From: Pseudanabaena sp. M085S1SP2A07QC
Lineage (GTDB): Bacteria > Cyanobacteriota > Cyanobacteriia > Pseudanabaenales > Pseudanabaenaceae
Direction of reading: 5' to 3'
Assembly (NCBI GenBank): GCA_020404895.1
Contig: JADBWK010000092.1
Coordinates: 1-61,512 of the forward strand
DNA: 61,512 bases
Position 1 is the first letter of the stretch, and the number at the start of each line of letters is the position of its first letter. The translations under genes were made by a program, and so were the position numbers. Under the pieces are notes generated by a model, which saw only the letters and a program-made list of their open reading frames with translations, did not search any database and had not been told where the DNA came from. This document shows, in pieces, positions 44,867 through 55,417 of this stretch.

Positions 44867-45616
44867 TTAGCGACGTGGGACTAGACGTTCGTAATCGAGG
44901 TTTTGAGCAGACACAGGGGTTGAGTTTGCTGGAGCAGTATTAATGCTGCGAGCCATATTCAAGAACAAAGCTGGATCGCCTGTTTTTGGGGCTCTGTCGG
45001 TAACCACATAGCTGCGGACAGTATTTTGCCAGATAAGTTGAGGGAAGCCCAACTGTGCGCGATGGTAAGCATCGTAGCGAGGAGACTTGAGGTTGAAAGG
45101 CACTTCTCCAATTCTTTGGCTAGGTAGAACCCGACGACGTTGGTAAGGCAAGATATCATCGCCAAAAGCTTCAAGATATTCATCGCTGTTGAGCAATGCA
45201 TCAATGAAACCTTCAATACCTTTGGTCGCAACTACGATTGACCAAGCAATTTTTTCTTTTTCGCTGTATACATCACGACCAAGGACGCGCTGTACAGTTT
45301 GTTCTACGAAGCGATAGTTACTGTTTTTGTCATAAAAACTGCTTCTATAGGTTTTGGACAGTACTAGTCCACGCACAAATTGTCTGACCGATATATTGCC
45401 AGAACGCAATTGCGATTCTAGAGTAACTTCGCGATCAGAGGTAAAAGCATGGAAGAAAATTTGGCGATAGGCAGCTTCAATCAGTTCGCCTAGATCACCA
45501 CTAGAGAGTAAGTTTGCAGTGTTATAAATGCGAGGTGTGTTGTCACTACCGACTGTAAAGCCAGCAACGCGAGAATTTTGCGATGCTGGGGCATAATTTA
45601 ATAAAGGAAGAGCCAC
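44867..45616 (-). CDS. cpcG: Phycobilisome rod-core linker CpcG
   Basis: 249 residues. [19 protein letters not shown] is the usual CpcG start. The Pfam00427-type linker domain runs from about 30 to 180 ([40 protein letters not shown]). A C-terminal tail without a membrane helix marks the soluble CpcG1-type form that joins phycocyanin rods to the core. The start is GTG at 45616. Confidence 0.95.
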   Translation of the reverse strand: MALPLLNYAPASQNSRVAGFTVGSDNTPRIYNTANLLSSGDLGELIEAAYRQIFFHAFTSDREVTLESQLRSGNISVRQFVRGLVLSKTYRSSFYDKNSNYRFVEQTVQRVLGRDVYSEKEKIAWSIVVATKGIEGFIDALLNSDEYLEAFGDDILPYQRRRVLPSQRIGEVPFNLKSPRYDAYHRAQLGFPQLIWQNTVRSYVVTDRAPKTGDPALFLNMARSINTAPANSTPVSAQNLDYERLVPRR

Positions 45617-45844
45617 GTTTAAATCTCCAAAATATTATCGAAAAGTTATAAAAATACCTATTCCCAAACATACAATGAGTTCGGGGCTAAATAAGCTAAA
45701 TATAATTACGAGAGGCTACCCTCTTGTCAATGATAGGATAGGCGAAATTAGCTAGTTCTACTTGCTTAATATAAGTTTACCTTTGCAAGAGATATTTGAC
45801 TCTTCGTACGATCTATCTCTGAGTCCTAAAATTAATTTATCTCA

Positions 45845-46732
45845 ATGTTTTTTGAATATCGTAAGTTTGCCGATCGCTTCTGGACATGGCGCGATTATGA
45901 GATTGGTTATTGTGCTGAGGGATTAGATGAAAATCTTGATAAGCCTGCAATTGTTCTGATCCATGGCTTTGGGGCTTCGGTGGGGCATTGGCGCAAAAAC
46001 ATCCCTGTTCTTGCGCAAAAATTTAGGGTTTATGCGATCGATCTAATTGGTTTCGGTTCCTCTGCTCAGCCTAAACCGAGTGAGCTTGCTTATACATTCG
46101 AGACTTGGGGACAACAGGTTGCCGATTTTGTGAACGAAGTGGTGGGCGATCGCGCCATATTAGTTGGCAATTCGATCGGAGCGGTGGTGGCTATGCAATC
46201 GGCGATCTATGCACCTGAGCTAATCTTCAAGACTGTGCTGATTAATTGTTCATTACGATTATTACAAGAACAAAATCAATTAGATATGCCTTGGTTTAAG
46301 CGTGTTGGCGTAAAGGCTGTCCAAAATATTTTGGGTAATCGGGTGATCGCCAAATTATTTTTTGATCAAGTTCGTAATCGGCGATCGGTAAAGCAAATAC
46401 TTTCGCAAGCTTATTTTCATAAAGAAGCTGTGACCGAAGAATTAGTTGACATATTAATTCAGCCTGCACAAAACCCGAATGCAGTGGATGTATTTATGGC
46501 TTTTGTTCGCTATTCTCAGGGGCCAAGACCTGAAGATCTCTTAGCGATTTTGCCCTGTGATGCGATCGTGTTATGGGGCGATCGCGATCCTTGGGAGCCA
46601 ATTGAATTGGGTCGTAAGTCTTTCACAAAATTTGCCTGTGTAAAAGAATTTATTGATATTCCCTACGCTGGGCATTGCCCACAGGATGAAGTTCCAGAAA
46701 TAGTTAATAATATTTTACTGAAATTGCTATAA
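45845..46732 (+). CDS. Alpha/beta hydrolase
   Basis: 295 residues. The oxyanion region is VLIHGFGASVGHWRKNIPVL, the nucleophile elbow GNSIGAVVAMQS (GxSxG) lies near residue 105, the acid in LWGDRDPWEP near 245 and the histidine in YAGHCPQDE near 280. The catalytic triad is complete. The substrate is unknown; similar cyanobacterial genes are common and often called Chl-modifying-like without proof. Confidence 0.85.
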   Translation: MFFEYRKFADRFWTWRDYEIGYCAEGLDENLDKPAIVLIHGFGASVGHWRKNIPVLAQKFRVYAIDLIGFGSSAQPKPSELAYTFETWGQQVADFVNEVVGDRAILVGNSIGAVVAMQSAIYAPELIFKTVLINCSLRLLQEQNQLDMPWFKRVGVKAVQNILGNRVIAKLFFDQVRNRRSVKQILSQAYFHKEAVTEELVDILIQPAQNPNAVDVFMAFVRYSQGPRPEDLLAILPCDAIVLWGDRDPWEPIELGRKSFTKFACVKEFIDIPYAGHCPQDEVPEIVNNILLKLL

Positions 46733-46736
46733 ATTT

Positions 46737-46777
46737 AAAAGCAGAAATGCCGCACGAAGTGCGGCATTTCTGCTTTT
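46737..46777. terminator. Convergent palindromic terminator
   Basis: AAAAGCAGAAATGCCGCAC pairs with its exact complement; loop GAA. Separates the hydrolase and GDP-fucose synthase genes. Confidence 0.9.
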
Positions 46778-47732
46778 ATGCTGCTTGATGCCGATACCAA
46801 GCGATCGTCTTATTTAAACCATCGCGAAAATCTACCTGTGCTGTGAAACCAAATGCTTGTTTAGCTCGTTCTACATCAAGACAACGGCGAGGCTGACCAT
46901 TAGGCTTATCAGTTTCCCAAATAATTTCGCCATCGTATCCCATTAATTCACAAATTAAATGGATCAAATCCTTGATTGAAATTTCTAAGCCAGTACCAAT
47001 ATTGATTGGCTCAGACTCGTTATAAGCCTCGGATGCCATCACTATTCCTCTCGCAGCATCTTCTGAATATACAAACTCTCTTGTCGAGGTTCCATCTCCC
47101 CATACAGAAATAAAGCGATCGCCTCTTTGCTGAGCTTCATAAACTTTACGGATTAGAGCAGGAATTACATGAGAGCTACGAGGATCAAAGTTATCTTCTG
47201 GTCCATAGAGATTAACTGGCAGTAGATAGATGCCATTAAAACCATATTGTTGTCGATAGGACTGTAGCTGCACTAGTAAAGCTTTTTTAGCAACTCCATA
47301 GGGAGCATTAGTAATTTCAGGATAACCATTCCAGAGATCGGTTTCTTTAAACGGTACAGGTGTAAAGTTGGGATAGGCGCAAATTGTGCCAACACATACA
47401 AATTTTTGAACATTTGCTTGATAACTGGCATGAATTAATTGGACACCCATCATCAGATTGTCATAAAACAGTTCGGCTGGTTTTTCGCGATTGAGTCCAA
47501 TACCACCAACATGAGCGGCAAGATGGATAATTAAATCCTGCCCCTGTACAACTTTTTCGCAGATATCCAGCGATCGCAAATCAAACTCCTTTGATCTAGG
47601 GACGGTAATTAAATCTGGGCTGGCTCCTCTGGCGATTAGTTGGGCAATTACTTGCTTACCTAAAAAGCCCGCCCCCCCCGTCACAAGAATCTTTTGATCT
47701 TTGAATTGTAGTTTTGCTCGATTTTCTAACAT
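46776..47732 (-). CDS. fcl: GDP-L-fucose synthase
   Basis: 318 residues, SDR fold. Cofactor motif ILVTGGAGFLGKQVIAQLI, active-site tyrosine in NAPYGVAKKALLVQ near 135, then LLPVNLYGPEDNFDPRSSHV. It converts the 4-keto-6-deoxy product of GMD to GDP-fucose for surface polysaccharides. gmd lies 77 nt upstream on the same strand. Confidence 0.93.
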   Translation of the reverse strand: MLENRAKLQFKDQKILVTGGAGFLGKQVIAQLIARGASPDLITVPRSKEFDLRSLDICEKVVQGQDLIIHLAAHVGGIGLNREKPAELFYDNLMMGVQLIHASYQANVQKFVCVGTICAYPNFTPVPFKETDLWNGYPEITNAPYGVAKKALLVQLQSYRQQYGFNGIYLLPVNLYGPEDNFDPRSSHVIPALIRKVYEAQQRGDRFISVWGDGTSTREFVYSEDAARGIVMASEAYNESEPINIGTGLEISIKDLIHLICELMGYDGEIIWETDKPNGQPRRCLDVERAKQAFGFTAQVDFRDGLNKTIAWYRHQAA

Positions 47733-47779
47733 AAAAACTTCTCTATTAAAGTCTAAGTAATTTAAAACCCAAACTGAAC

Positions 47780-47808
47780 TTAAAAGCCATGCTTTGCATG
47801 GCTTTTAA
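47780..47808 (-). terminator. Small palindrome between gmd and fcl
   Basis: TTAAAAGCCATGC and its exact complement around loop TTT. The same stem core as at 26901. Confidence 0.75.
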
Positions 47809-47809
47809 A

Positions 47810-48880
47810 CTACCAAGTCGAAGCCTGTCCAGTATTTCGCAATGTTGCAATATCATGAGAATGTGTGCCCTTAGGATTAGGTAAGCCCAAGGCTTCTAGA
47901 TCTGCGTCCACCATTAGCTCAACTAAAGCTTTGAAGGTAACCTTAGGCTCCCAACCCAGCTTTTGTTTTGCCTTAGTTGAGTCGCCCAATAACAAATCGA
48001 CTTCAGCAGGGCGAAAATAACGCGGATCGATCTCTACATAGTTGTCCCATTTAAGGTTGACGTAAGCAAAAGCTTCTTCTAAAAATTCTCTTACTGAATG
48101 GGTCTCACCTGTGGAAATCACGTAGTCATCAGGTTTTTCCTGTTGCAACATTAACCACATCGCCTCAACATAGTCTTTGGCATAGCCCCAATCGCGTTTG
48201 GAATCAAGATTTCCTAAATAGAGTTTTTTCTGCTGATTAGCGACAATGCGGGCGATTGCTCTGGTGATCTTTCTGGTGACAAAGGTCTCACCTCGGCGCG
48301 GTGACTCATGATTAAACAAAATGCCATTGCAAGCAAATAGTCCGTAAGACTCTCGGTAATTAATTGTTTGCCAATGGGCATACACCTTGGCACAAGCATA
48401 GGGACTACGTGGATAAAATGGCGTATCCTCATTTTGGGGGACAGCTTGCACTAAGCCGTACATCTCGGATGATCCGGCCTGATAAAAACGGATTTCGCGA
48501 TCATTGCGTTGTTGATAGTCGCGCAAAGCTTCTAATAACCGTAATGTTCCCATCCCTACTGTGTCAACTGTATATTCAGGAGAGTCAAAGCTAACGCGCA
48601 CATGGGACTGAGCACCGAGGTTAAAGACTTCATGAGGTCGAACAGCTTCTAAAATGCGTCCCAAAGTAGTACCATCGGTCAGATCACCATAATGCAGAAA
48701 TAATTTGGTTTCTGGTAAATGCGGATCTTGATACATATGATCAAGGCGATCGGTATTGATTGTGGAAGTGCGTCGGATGATTCCATGCACTTCATACCCT
48801 TTTGCTAGCAATAGTTCTGATAGATAAGATCCATCTTGACCTGTGATACCCGTAATTAAGGCGCGTTTAGATTTACTCAT
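47810..48880 (-). CDS. gmd: GDP-mannose 4,6-dehydratase
   Basis: 356 residues. [20 protein letters not shown] is the NADP motif, with [20 protein letters not shown] and [10 protein letters not shown] holding the catalytic Tyr and Lys. [11 protein letters not shown]-type sequence appears as [20 protein letters not shown]. First step to GDP-fucose. ATG at 48880 is preferred over TTG at 48904. Confidence 0.95.
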   Translation of the reverse strand: MSKSKRALITGITGQDGSYLSELLLAKGYEVHGIIRRTSTINTDRLDHMYQDPHLPETKLFLHYGDLTDGTTLGRILEAVRPHEVFNLGAQSHVRVSFDSPEYTVDTVGMGTLRLLEALRDYQQRNDREIRFYQAGSSEMYGLVQAVPQNEDTPFYPRSPYACAKVYAHWQTINYRESYGLFACNGILFNHESPRRGETFVTRKITRAIARIVANQQKKLYLGNLDSKRDWGYAKDYVEAMWLMLQQEKPDDYVISTGETHSVREFLEEAFAYVNLKWDNYVEIDPRYFRPAEVDLLLGDSTKAKQKLGWEPKVTFKALVELMVDADLEALGLPNPKGTHSHDIATLRNTGQASTW

Positions 48881-48972
48881 GAAGTATGGCTTGGAAGGAC
48901 TCAATAAATTTTATACCAATGATTAAAGCAATCTAGAAAAGATGTGGAAAACGAGCAGTTTCCTTTTCTCAT

Positions 48973-50694
48973 TTACAAGCATTTACCATCAATCAATAAT
49001 TTTTCAAACTCAGTTGCAGGTAATGGTGGGCTAAAGAAGTAGCCTTGTATCTGATCACAGCCATTTTCTTTTAAAAACTGAACTTGCTCCGCTGTCTCGA
49101 CACCTTCAGCGATAACTTGCAAGGACAAACTATGGGCAAGATCGATGATGGCGATGGAAATCGTCGCATCGTGGCGATCTGTTGTAATGTCTTGGATAAA
49201 ACAGCGATCTATCTTAAGTATATTTACTGGAAAATGCTTAAGGTAGCTCAAAGACGAATAGCCTGTACCAAAATCATCAATCGCTACTTTTACGCCTATT
49301 GACTGCAACTGCGATAGTACTTGGATTGTAAACTCTGCATTTTGCATAATGATGCTTTCAGTAAGCTCGATTTCCAGATTATCTGGTTCAGTACCAGTTT
49401 CTTGTAAAATCTTACTAATTAATTCTGTGAGATTATTATCTGGACGAAAATGCTGACCAGATAAATTGACAGCAATAGATCCATAATTTATGCCAGATTC
49501 TCTCCAAGAGCGCATTTGTTCACAGACTGAGTATAGGATTACCTCACTCAAACGCAGAATTAGCCCTGTTTCTTCGGCTACAGGAATAAATTTACTCGGC
49601 ATAATCAACCCTAAGTCGGGATGCTGCCATCTTACTAGTGCTTCAGCCCCAGCGATTTTTCCAGATTTGAGGTTGACCAAAGGCTGATAAAAAACCCGAA
49701 TTTCATTGCGATCAATGGCGCGGTGGAGGCTATTTGCTAACGCCATATATTCTGAAGATTGGACATTCAGATCTGGACTATAGAGCTTATAGCTATTTCG
49801 GCTATGGGTTTTAGCGTAATACATAGCTAATTCAGCATTTTTGATTAATCCTTCCACCTCTTGATGATCGTTAGGAAAAATGGATATGCCAATACTACTA
49901 GTAATGAAAACTTCATGCCCATATAAATGATAAGGGCGGCTTAATAGATCGAGAATTTTCTGTGTTTCAAGTTTGATGCTGAGCGTATCTGTGACACCAG
50001 AAATGATCAGTGCAAATTCATCGCCTTGGATACGCGCCACCATATCGCATGGTGCGGTGTAGCGCTTCAGGCGCTCGGCGATCGCTATAAACAATTGATC
50101 GCCAATATTATTACCAAGAGTGTTGTTAATAATATTGAAATTGTCCATATCCAGAAATAGTAAAGCGAGCGATTTGTTATTAATTTTGGCGTGCAAAATA
50201 GCTTGGCTTAGCGACTCATGAAAAAGGATGCGATTTGGCAGTTGTGTTAAGCCATCATGGTGAGACAGGTATTCAAACCTTGCGCCTACTGCTTTGATTT
50301 CATCATAGTAATGATCTCTAGCTGAGTTGTATTTTTGCAATCGTGAGGCGATCGCACCCAATAGCTCTGCTGAGGTAAATGGCTTTGTCAAATAGTCATC
50401 TGCACCTAGTTGCATAGCATGACGCATATCTGCTTTTTCCGTCATCGCCGTTAAAAATATAAACGGAATCATTGAGGTTTTCTGTTCTTGTCGCAGTGCA
50501 ACCAATGTCCCGAAGCCATCTAGTTCAGGCATGGCTATATCACAGATAATCAAATTTGGTAAATAGGTTTTAGCTATTTGTACACCAACAAGTCCATTTT
50601 CTGCACCCAGTACATCAAAACCTTCGTAGGAAAGAGTCTCCATAATCTCTTCGCGCAAAGCTTCCACGTCTTCGATGACTAGTATTGTTGTCAT
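48973..50694 (-). CDS. Response regulator with GGDEF and EAL domains
   Basis: 573 residues. The receiver domain (1-120) has the phospho-Asp in NLIICDIAMPELDG. The GGDEF domain (about 145-310) has a degenerate site, RIQGDEFALI, where the first Gly is replaced by Gln. The EAL domain (about 325-570) has EALVRW, ELTES, DDFGTGYSSL and AEGVET, all the residues of an active c-di-GMP phosphodiesterase. It probably degrades c-di-GMP under control of the sensor kinase encoded 60 nt upstream. Confidence 0.92.
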   Translation of the reverse strand: MTTILVIEDVEALREEIMETLSYEGFDVLGAENGLVGVQIAKTYLPNLIICDIAMPELDGFGTLVALRQEQKTSMIPFIFLTAMTEKADMRHAMQLGADDYLTKPFTSAELLGAIASRLQKYNSARDHYYDEIKAVGARFEYLSHHDGLTQLPNRILFHESLSQAILHAKINNKSLALLFLDMDNFNIINNTLGNNIGDQLFIAIAERLKRYTAPCDMVARIQGDEFALIISGVTDTLSIKLETQKILDLLSRPYHLYGHEVFITSSIGISIFPNDHQEVEGLIKNAELAMYYAKTHSRNSYKLYSPDLNVQSSEYMALANSLHRAIDRNEIRVFYQPLVNLKSGKIAGAEALVRWQHPDLGLIMPSKFIPVAEETGLILRLSEVILYSVCEQMRSWRESGINYGSIAVNLSGQHFRPDNNLTELISKILQETGTEPDNLEIELTESIIMQNAEFTIQVLSQLQSIGVKVAIDDFGTGYSSLSYLKHFPVNILKIDRCFIQDITTDRHDATISIAIIDLAHSLSLQVIAEGVETAEQVQFLKENGCDQIQGYFFSPPLPATEFEKLLIDGKCL

Positions 50695-50754
50695 AATTTA
50701 GTTTGTTCCGTTATAAATTCAATAATTAGTGTTGCGCAATGTAGCCTCACAAAA

Positions 50755-53562
50755 CTAATTATTCATTAAGGCGTAAGGAAGTTTTACCTTTACAGTTGTG
50801 CCTTTATTCTCAACACTAGTAAGTTGAATTGTGCCACCAAGAATATCTACTGAATTCTTGATAATTGCCATCCCCAATCCAGTTCCTACGATCATACCAA
50901 CATTTTGAGCGCGATAAAAATGATCAAAAATCTTTTCTTGATCATTTAAAGGAATGCCAATCCCCTGATCTTTAAACTCTAATAAAAGCTGCGGAATACG
51001 ATCGCTAGTTAGCGAAATTGTAAAATCAACTTCACTAGTGTTTGGAGAATATTTAATAGCATTTGATAGTAAGTTAGAAACAATTTGCCTAAAGAATTTA
51101 GTGTCAATTGATATCTTTGCAGGAGCATTGATATTTTTGAAAACAACTTGATGCTTGCCGTTGCCAATTAATTTGGTTTGCTCGATAATTTCTAGACAGA
51201 AATCTTCAAGATTAATTCTTTCTGACTGTAAATCAAATCTACCAGATTCAGTTTTTCCAATAATTAATACTTCCTCTAATAGGTTAGTCATTCCTTTAAC
51301 TTCGCGTTGGATTTTATCAATTCTTTCCAGTTTTTTCTCGTCCGACATTTTGTGCCCATAGTTTCGCAGCAGATCACTTGCTGTTTGGATGGTTGCTAAT
51401 GGAGTGCGAAACTCATGGGAAGCTCTGGAAATAAATTGTGATTTGAGTTCGTTAAGTTCTTTCTCTCTGAGCAAAGCCCTCTGTAATTGGCTCAGACTCT
51501 GCTCAAGCTGCTGAGTGCGATCAGCAACTTGACGTTCTAGATTTTTGTTAAGATCCTGAACTCGTTCAAATAATTTTACTTGTTGAATCGCGATCGCTAC
51601 ATGATTAGCCAACTGTTTGAGCAAATCAATTTCAAATTCTTCCCACTGACGAGGCGCAAAACATTGGTGAGCTATTAACAATCCCCATAACGTATCTCCA
51701 AAAGAAATAGCGACTACGATATTAGCCTTAACTTGAAAACATTGTAGAAGATCTTTATGGCAAGTGCTTAAATCCGCAAGCTCAACATCATTGATACTAG
51801 ATATAGCTCTATTTTGATATTTTTGTACATAATCCTGATTAAAACATGCATCATTAATTGTTTTGCCAAGAATGGATAACACAGGATTATTAACAGCTTC
51901 TACAACAAATGTACCACTCCAATCTTGCTGAAACTGATAAATAACTACTCGATCAATACGTAATAATTCTTGAGTCTCTTTAACCGTAATTGATAGGATT
52001 TGATCGAGATTTAATTCGCATTGAATTTTAAGTAAAATTGCATTTAGCAATCTTTCTCTTTCACTTTGATAGCGCAGTTGAGTCTCGACTTTTTTCCGCT
52101 CGGTAATGTCGTAATAACTGCTTAAATACATCCGTTTACCTTTGTATGCCATTAGTCTTGAGGAAACTAAGACATCTTTAAATGTGCCATCACGATGACA
52201 AATGCGAGTCTCGACAGTCATCGGTTGTCCCTTTTCCTGAAGTTGCTGTAATCGTTGCAAAGCTTTATCATGTTCGGCACGATCGGGATATAGGAAGGTT
52301 GTAAAATCATGGCTAGCATTTGCTTCCTCTGACGTATACCCCGTGAGATTTTCCATCCCATTATTGAAAATCGAAAAATAGCCTGAATCATCACTAAATG
52401 TAATACCTTCTTTGATCGATGTTAGTACAGTGCGCAAGCGCTCTTCACTTCCCAGCAATTTTTGGTTTGATTTTACTTGGTCGGTAATGTCGGTTTGAAT
52501 GCCGATGTAGTTAGTGAGTTCGCCATGATCATTAAAGACTGGTGCAATATATAAATCATTCCAAAATGGGGTACCATCTTTGCGATAGTTGAGAAGCACA
52601 GAGTGACATTCTCGCTTTTCCTCAATAGCTTTGCGTAACTCTATAAGACCAAGCTGATTGCGATCGCCACCTTGCAGAAATCGACAATCACGTCCGATTA
52701 CTTCTGCTGCGCTATAGCCTGTAACCCTCTCAAAGCTGGGATTAACATAAATCATGGGATTATTCGACTGGGTGGCATCGGTAATCACAATCCCATTAGA
52801 ACTTGCAGCGATCGCGCGTTCGCGCAACTTCAGAGACTCTTCTACTCGCTTCCGTTCTGAGACATCTCGCAATGAAGCAACCACGTAGACTCTGCGATCT
52901 TCATCAATTGTTTCTGACACACGCATTTCCGCCGAGGTTGTACTACCTCGGTTGAGAATATCGACATCAGTGCTTTCCCCCGCTACTACAGGAAGTCCAA
53001 AAGTTTCACCGATAATATCTTCAGATTTACACCCAAATAGGTTCTCGGCTGATTGATTAACATATCGCACCACGCCATCATGATCAACCACCACAAAAGC
53101 GTCAGAAACTTCACTCACTAAATGGCTGAATTTTTTTTGATTGAGATCTTGAACTTGGAATTTTGATAGTGAGCGGTCAGTAATATCTTGACAAGTTCCG
53201 ACGATCTGCTCTGAGTTGTTGATACTGTCAATATCCAGGGATAGCGAAATCGATAGCATCCGATTTGTCACTAAATCAAGTTGTTCTTCAAACACAACAA
53301 CTTGTCGTGTTTGCAAACATTGACGAACATATTTGTTTAATAATTCAGCAAATCCTAAAGACAAACATTCCTTTGGCTGTAAGCCAACTAGATCAACAGT
53401 TTGATCGATACTACGTTCCCCAAAAACAAGATGGACAAATGCGGAATTAGCGAGAGAAAACCGCAGAATAAATCCCTGATCATTTAGATCAGATACTTGC
53501 GTATTTGCTTCAATCGACAAAACAAAGATTCCGCATTGAACATGATCTAGGATATTTTGCAT
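50755..53562 (-). CDS. Multi-PAS/GAF sensor histidine kinase
   Basis: About 935 residues. Several PAS/PAC units lie in the first 520 (for example GVVRYVNQSAENLFGCKSED). A LOV-like PAS stands out near 300: VIGRDCRFLQGGDRN resembles the GRNCRFLQ flavin motif, including the Cys. A GAF domain (LRIDRVVIYQFQQDWSGTFV) follows at about 545-690. The kinase core has SRASHEFRTPLATIQTA (H-box His) and ATP motifs LLSNAIKYSP, DQGIGIP and GTGLGMAI. Likely drives the GGDEF-EAL regulator downstream. ATG 53562 preferred over TTG 53583. Confidence 0.93.
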   Translation of the reverse strand: MQNILDHVQCGIFVLSIEANTQVSDLNDQGFILRFSLANSAFVHLVFGERSIDQTVDLVGLQPKECLSLGFAELLNKYVRQCLQTRQVVVFEEQLDLVTNRMLSISLSLDIDSINNSEQIVGTCQDITDRSLSKFQVQDLNQKKFSHLVSEVSDAFVVVDHDGVVRYVNQSAENLFGCKSEDIIGETFGLPVVAGESTDVDILNRGSTTSAEMRVSETIDEDRRVYVVASLRDVSERKRVEESLKLRERAIAASSNGIVITDATQSNNPMIYVNPSFERVTGYSAAEVIGRDCRFLQGGDRNQLGLIELRKAIEEKRECHSVLLNYRKDGTPFWNDLYIAPVFNDHGELTNYIGIQTDITDQVKSNQKLLGSEERLRTVLTSIKEGITFSDDSGYFSIFNNGMENLTGYTSEEANASHDFTTFLYPDRAEHDKALQRLQQLQEKGQPMTVETRICHRDGTFKDVLVSSRLMAYKGKRMYLSSYYDITERKKVETQLRYQSERERLLNAILLKIQCELNLDQILSITVKETQELLRIDRVVIYQFQQDWSGTFVVEAVNNPVLSILGKTINDACFNQDYVQKYQNRAISSINDVELADLSTCHKDLLQCFQVKANIVVAISFGDTLWGLLIAHQCFAPRQWEEFEIDLLKQLANHVAIAIQQVKLFERVQDLNKNLERQVADRTQQLEQSLSQLQRALLREKELNELKSQFISRASHEFRTPLATIQTASDLLRNYGHKMSDEKKLERIDKIQREVKGMTNLLEEVLIIGKTESGRFDLQSERINLEDFCLEIIEQTKLIGNGKHQVVFKNINAPAKISIDTKFFRQIVSNLLSNAIKYSPNTSEVDFTISLTSDRIPQLLLEFKDQGIGIPLNDQEKIFDHFYRAQNVGMIVGTGLGMAIIKNSVDILGGTIQLTSVENKGTTVKVKLPYALMNN

Positions 53563-53611
53563 AATCGCCAAATCCTCTACCAAATGTCGCAGCTATTAAC
53601 TATAAGTTTTC

Positions 53612-53660
53612 TAAATTTCTGAGAAAGCACACCTTTCGGGTGCACTTTCTCAGAAATTTA
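53612..53660. repeat. Near-perfect palindrome upstream of the kinase gene
   Basis: TAAATTTCTGAGAAAG and CTTTCTCAGAAATTTA flank GC-rich loop sequence. It lies between divergent genes, so terminator function is unlikely. Confidence 0.7.
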
Positions 53661-53769
53661 AGATTTTAATATCCCAAATATATACAGATAAAAATAAGCC
53701 TCTACTCTGAGTCTTAGGTTTCATGGCTCAACTATAATTGTGATCTCTATGTATTCACATTAATTATTT

Positions 53770-53964
53770 ATGTATTTAACCATCTCAGTTCCTTCTATCG
53801 GTTGTGCTAGTTGTATTGAAACTATTGCCAAAGCGATTCAATCTGTCGATGCAACAGCAGCAGTTAATGGCGATGTAACAACTAAGTCTTTAGATATCGA
53901 GAGCCATTTATCTGAAGTCAAAATTCGAGAACTAATTGCGATCTCAGGTCACAAAGCTGCATAA
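53770..53964 (+). CDS. Heavy-metal-associated (CopZ/Atx1-like) protein
   Basis: 64 residues, one ferredoxin-like HMA domain. YLTISVPSIGCASCIETIAK carries the GCxxC metal site. It is a copper chaperone-like protein that would deliver Cu(I) to P-type ATPases for thylakoid electron transfer proteins. Single gene. The metal is inferred from the family. Confidence 0.85.
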   Translation: MYLTISVPSIGCASCIETIAKAIQSVDATAAVNGDVTTKSLDIESHLSEVKIRELIAISGHKAA

Positions 53965-53999
53965 AAATTAGATACAGTGGGAATTACTTCGTCTAATTC

Positions 54000-54512
54000 T
54001 TAGATATCGCAATAATCTCCTTTAGGCGCATTAAAATCCCCTGACTTTCCGCCACTCTTATGGATCAACCTTGTATTCGATATTATCATCGTCTTTTCAA
54101 GGGACTTTGCCATATCGTAAAGGGTTAAAGCCGCGATCGTGGCAGCGGTCATGGCTTCCATTTCCACCCCAGTTTCAGATTTGGTTTTGACCTCAGCCTC
54201 AATTTGATAGCCAGGGATATTTTCATCTAGAAAAATCTTGACATCAACACTAGTGAGATTAATCGGGTGACACATGGGGATCAAGTTAGCTGTTTGTTTG
54301 GCTGCCATAATCCCTGCTAGTCTTGCCGTCCCTAATACATCTCCCTTTGGCACATTTCCTGATTGGATGGCATCTAATGTTGTTGTTTTCATAGATATCT
54401 CGCAAACAGCGATCGCCCGTCTCACCGTTTGTGGTTTATGCGTCACATCCACCATCTGAGCATTACCACTTTGATCGAGATGAGCGAGTGAATGAAGAAT
54501 ATCCGTATCCAT
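54000..54512 (-). CDS. moaC: Cyclic pyranopterin monophosphate synthase MoaC
   Basis: 170 residues from ATG 54512 ([20 protein letters not shown]). [35 protein letters not shown] and [20 protein letters not shown] form the active site. Second step of molybdenum cofactor synthesis with MoaA. A longer in-frame hydrophobic upstream extension is not expected in the family and was excluded. Confidence 0.95.
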   Translation of the reverse strand: MDTDILHSLAHLDQSGNAQMVDVTHKPQTVRRAIAVCEISMKTTTLDAIQSGNVPKGDVLGTARLAGIMAAKQTANLIPMCHPINLTSVDVKIFLDENIPGYQIEAEVKTKSETGVEMEAMTAATIAALTLYDMAKSLEKTMIISNTRLIHKSGGKSGDFNAPKGDYCDI

Positions 54513-54645
54513 AAAAAACTTTGCCGAAATTAGCTCAATAATATAAAAACAAAACAAGGCTACGAAGTATTTAATCATGGTTAGTCATTGCTAACCATTC
54601 AGCCATGACCAGACTCTTTACCTAGTACAAAAGTTTACCCGAATT

Positions 54646-55224
54646 ATGACTGAGACTGTAAAGATTGAGATTTATGCAGATAATCTTGGTGTGACTCAAG
54701 CGATCGCAACCAAACTTGCTCAGCTTGTCTCCGCAGGCACAATTATTTTGCTTGAAGGCAATCTTGGCAGTGGCAAAACCACTTTTATGCAAGCCTTTGG
54801 TCGAGCACTTGGCATTAGCTGCACAATTACTAGTCCGACGTTTACGCTAATTGATGAATATACCGAAGGTCGTTTGCCACTTTATCACATTGATCTTTAT
54901 CGCCTAGAGCCATCTCAAGTTCCTAGTTTACATTTAGAAGAATATTGGCGTGGGGAAGATCTTCCGCTTGGTGTGGTGGCGATCGAGTGGGCAAGTAAAC
55001 TGCTTACCATTCCGCCAAATCATCTCAAGATTAATCTCTCATCACCAATAAACTCTCAAAATAAAAAAGAAGAGGCAAAAAATCTTAACTTAAATTTAGA
55101 AGACGATCTCGAAGTTTTTTCTGAAGCTCGTCTTATCTACTTGATCGCTCAAGGCAAACCCTATGTTGATATTCTGACAGCACTTTGTGCTGAAGCAGAA
55201 ATCAAGATTCTTGTTAAAAAATAA
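54646..55224 (+). CDS. tsaE: tRNA threonylcarbamoyladenosine protein TsaE
   Basis: 192 residues. Walker A LLEGNLGSGKTTFMQAFGRA near residue 40, SPTFTLIDEYTEG and YHIDLYRLEPSQV near 90, and VVAIEWASKLL. It supplies ATPase activity to the TsaBD complex that makes t6A37. The C-terminal 45 residues (QNKKEEAKNLNLNLEDDLEV) are an extra acidic extension. Confidence 0.93.
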   Translation: MTETVKIEIYADNLGVTQAIATKLAQLVSAGTIILLEGNLGSGKTTFMQAFGRALGISCTITSPTFTLIDEYTEGRLPLYHIDLYRLEPSQVPSLHLEEYWRGEDLPLGVVAIEWASKLLTIPPNHLKINLSSPINSQNKKEEAKNLNLNLEDDLEVFSEARLIYLIAQGKPYVDILTALCAEAEIKILVKK

Positions 55225-55245
55225 TGACAATCAGCACTTTATAAC

Positions 55246-55296
55246 AAGCAGAAATTCTCATTATAAAAATTGGTTTCATAATGAGAATTTCTGCTT
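55246..55296. terminator. Long palindrome after tsaE
   Basis: AAGCAGAAATTCTCATTAT and its complement flank a 13-nt loop. Lies between convergent tsaE and tatA. The block AATTCTCATTATAAAAA recurs at about 57090. Confidence 0.75.
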
Positions 55297-55334
55297 AACA
55301 AGAAATTTATATAGTAGATCAAGGTCAGGAATTT

Positions 55335-55411
55335 GACCTATAGCAATTGCCGATCAAACGAGTCAAAATTTATATTAGTTTGGGTTTGAGCGTAAAGCGT
55401 CGTAAGACTTT
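55335..55411. repeat. Repeat family 3, copy 2
   Basis: GCAATTGCCGATCAAACGAG and TTTGGGTTTGAGCGTAAAGCG match the flanks of the element at 18800-18897. Here the central palindrome is absent, leaving a short AT-rich spacer. Confidence 0.5.
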
Positions 55412-55417
55412 TTTGAT

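Noticed and set aside
54513-54578. Longer MoaC start with a hydrophobic leader
   Set aside because: MoaC is cytoplasmic and the leader has no counterpart in the family.
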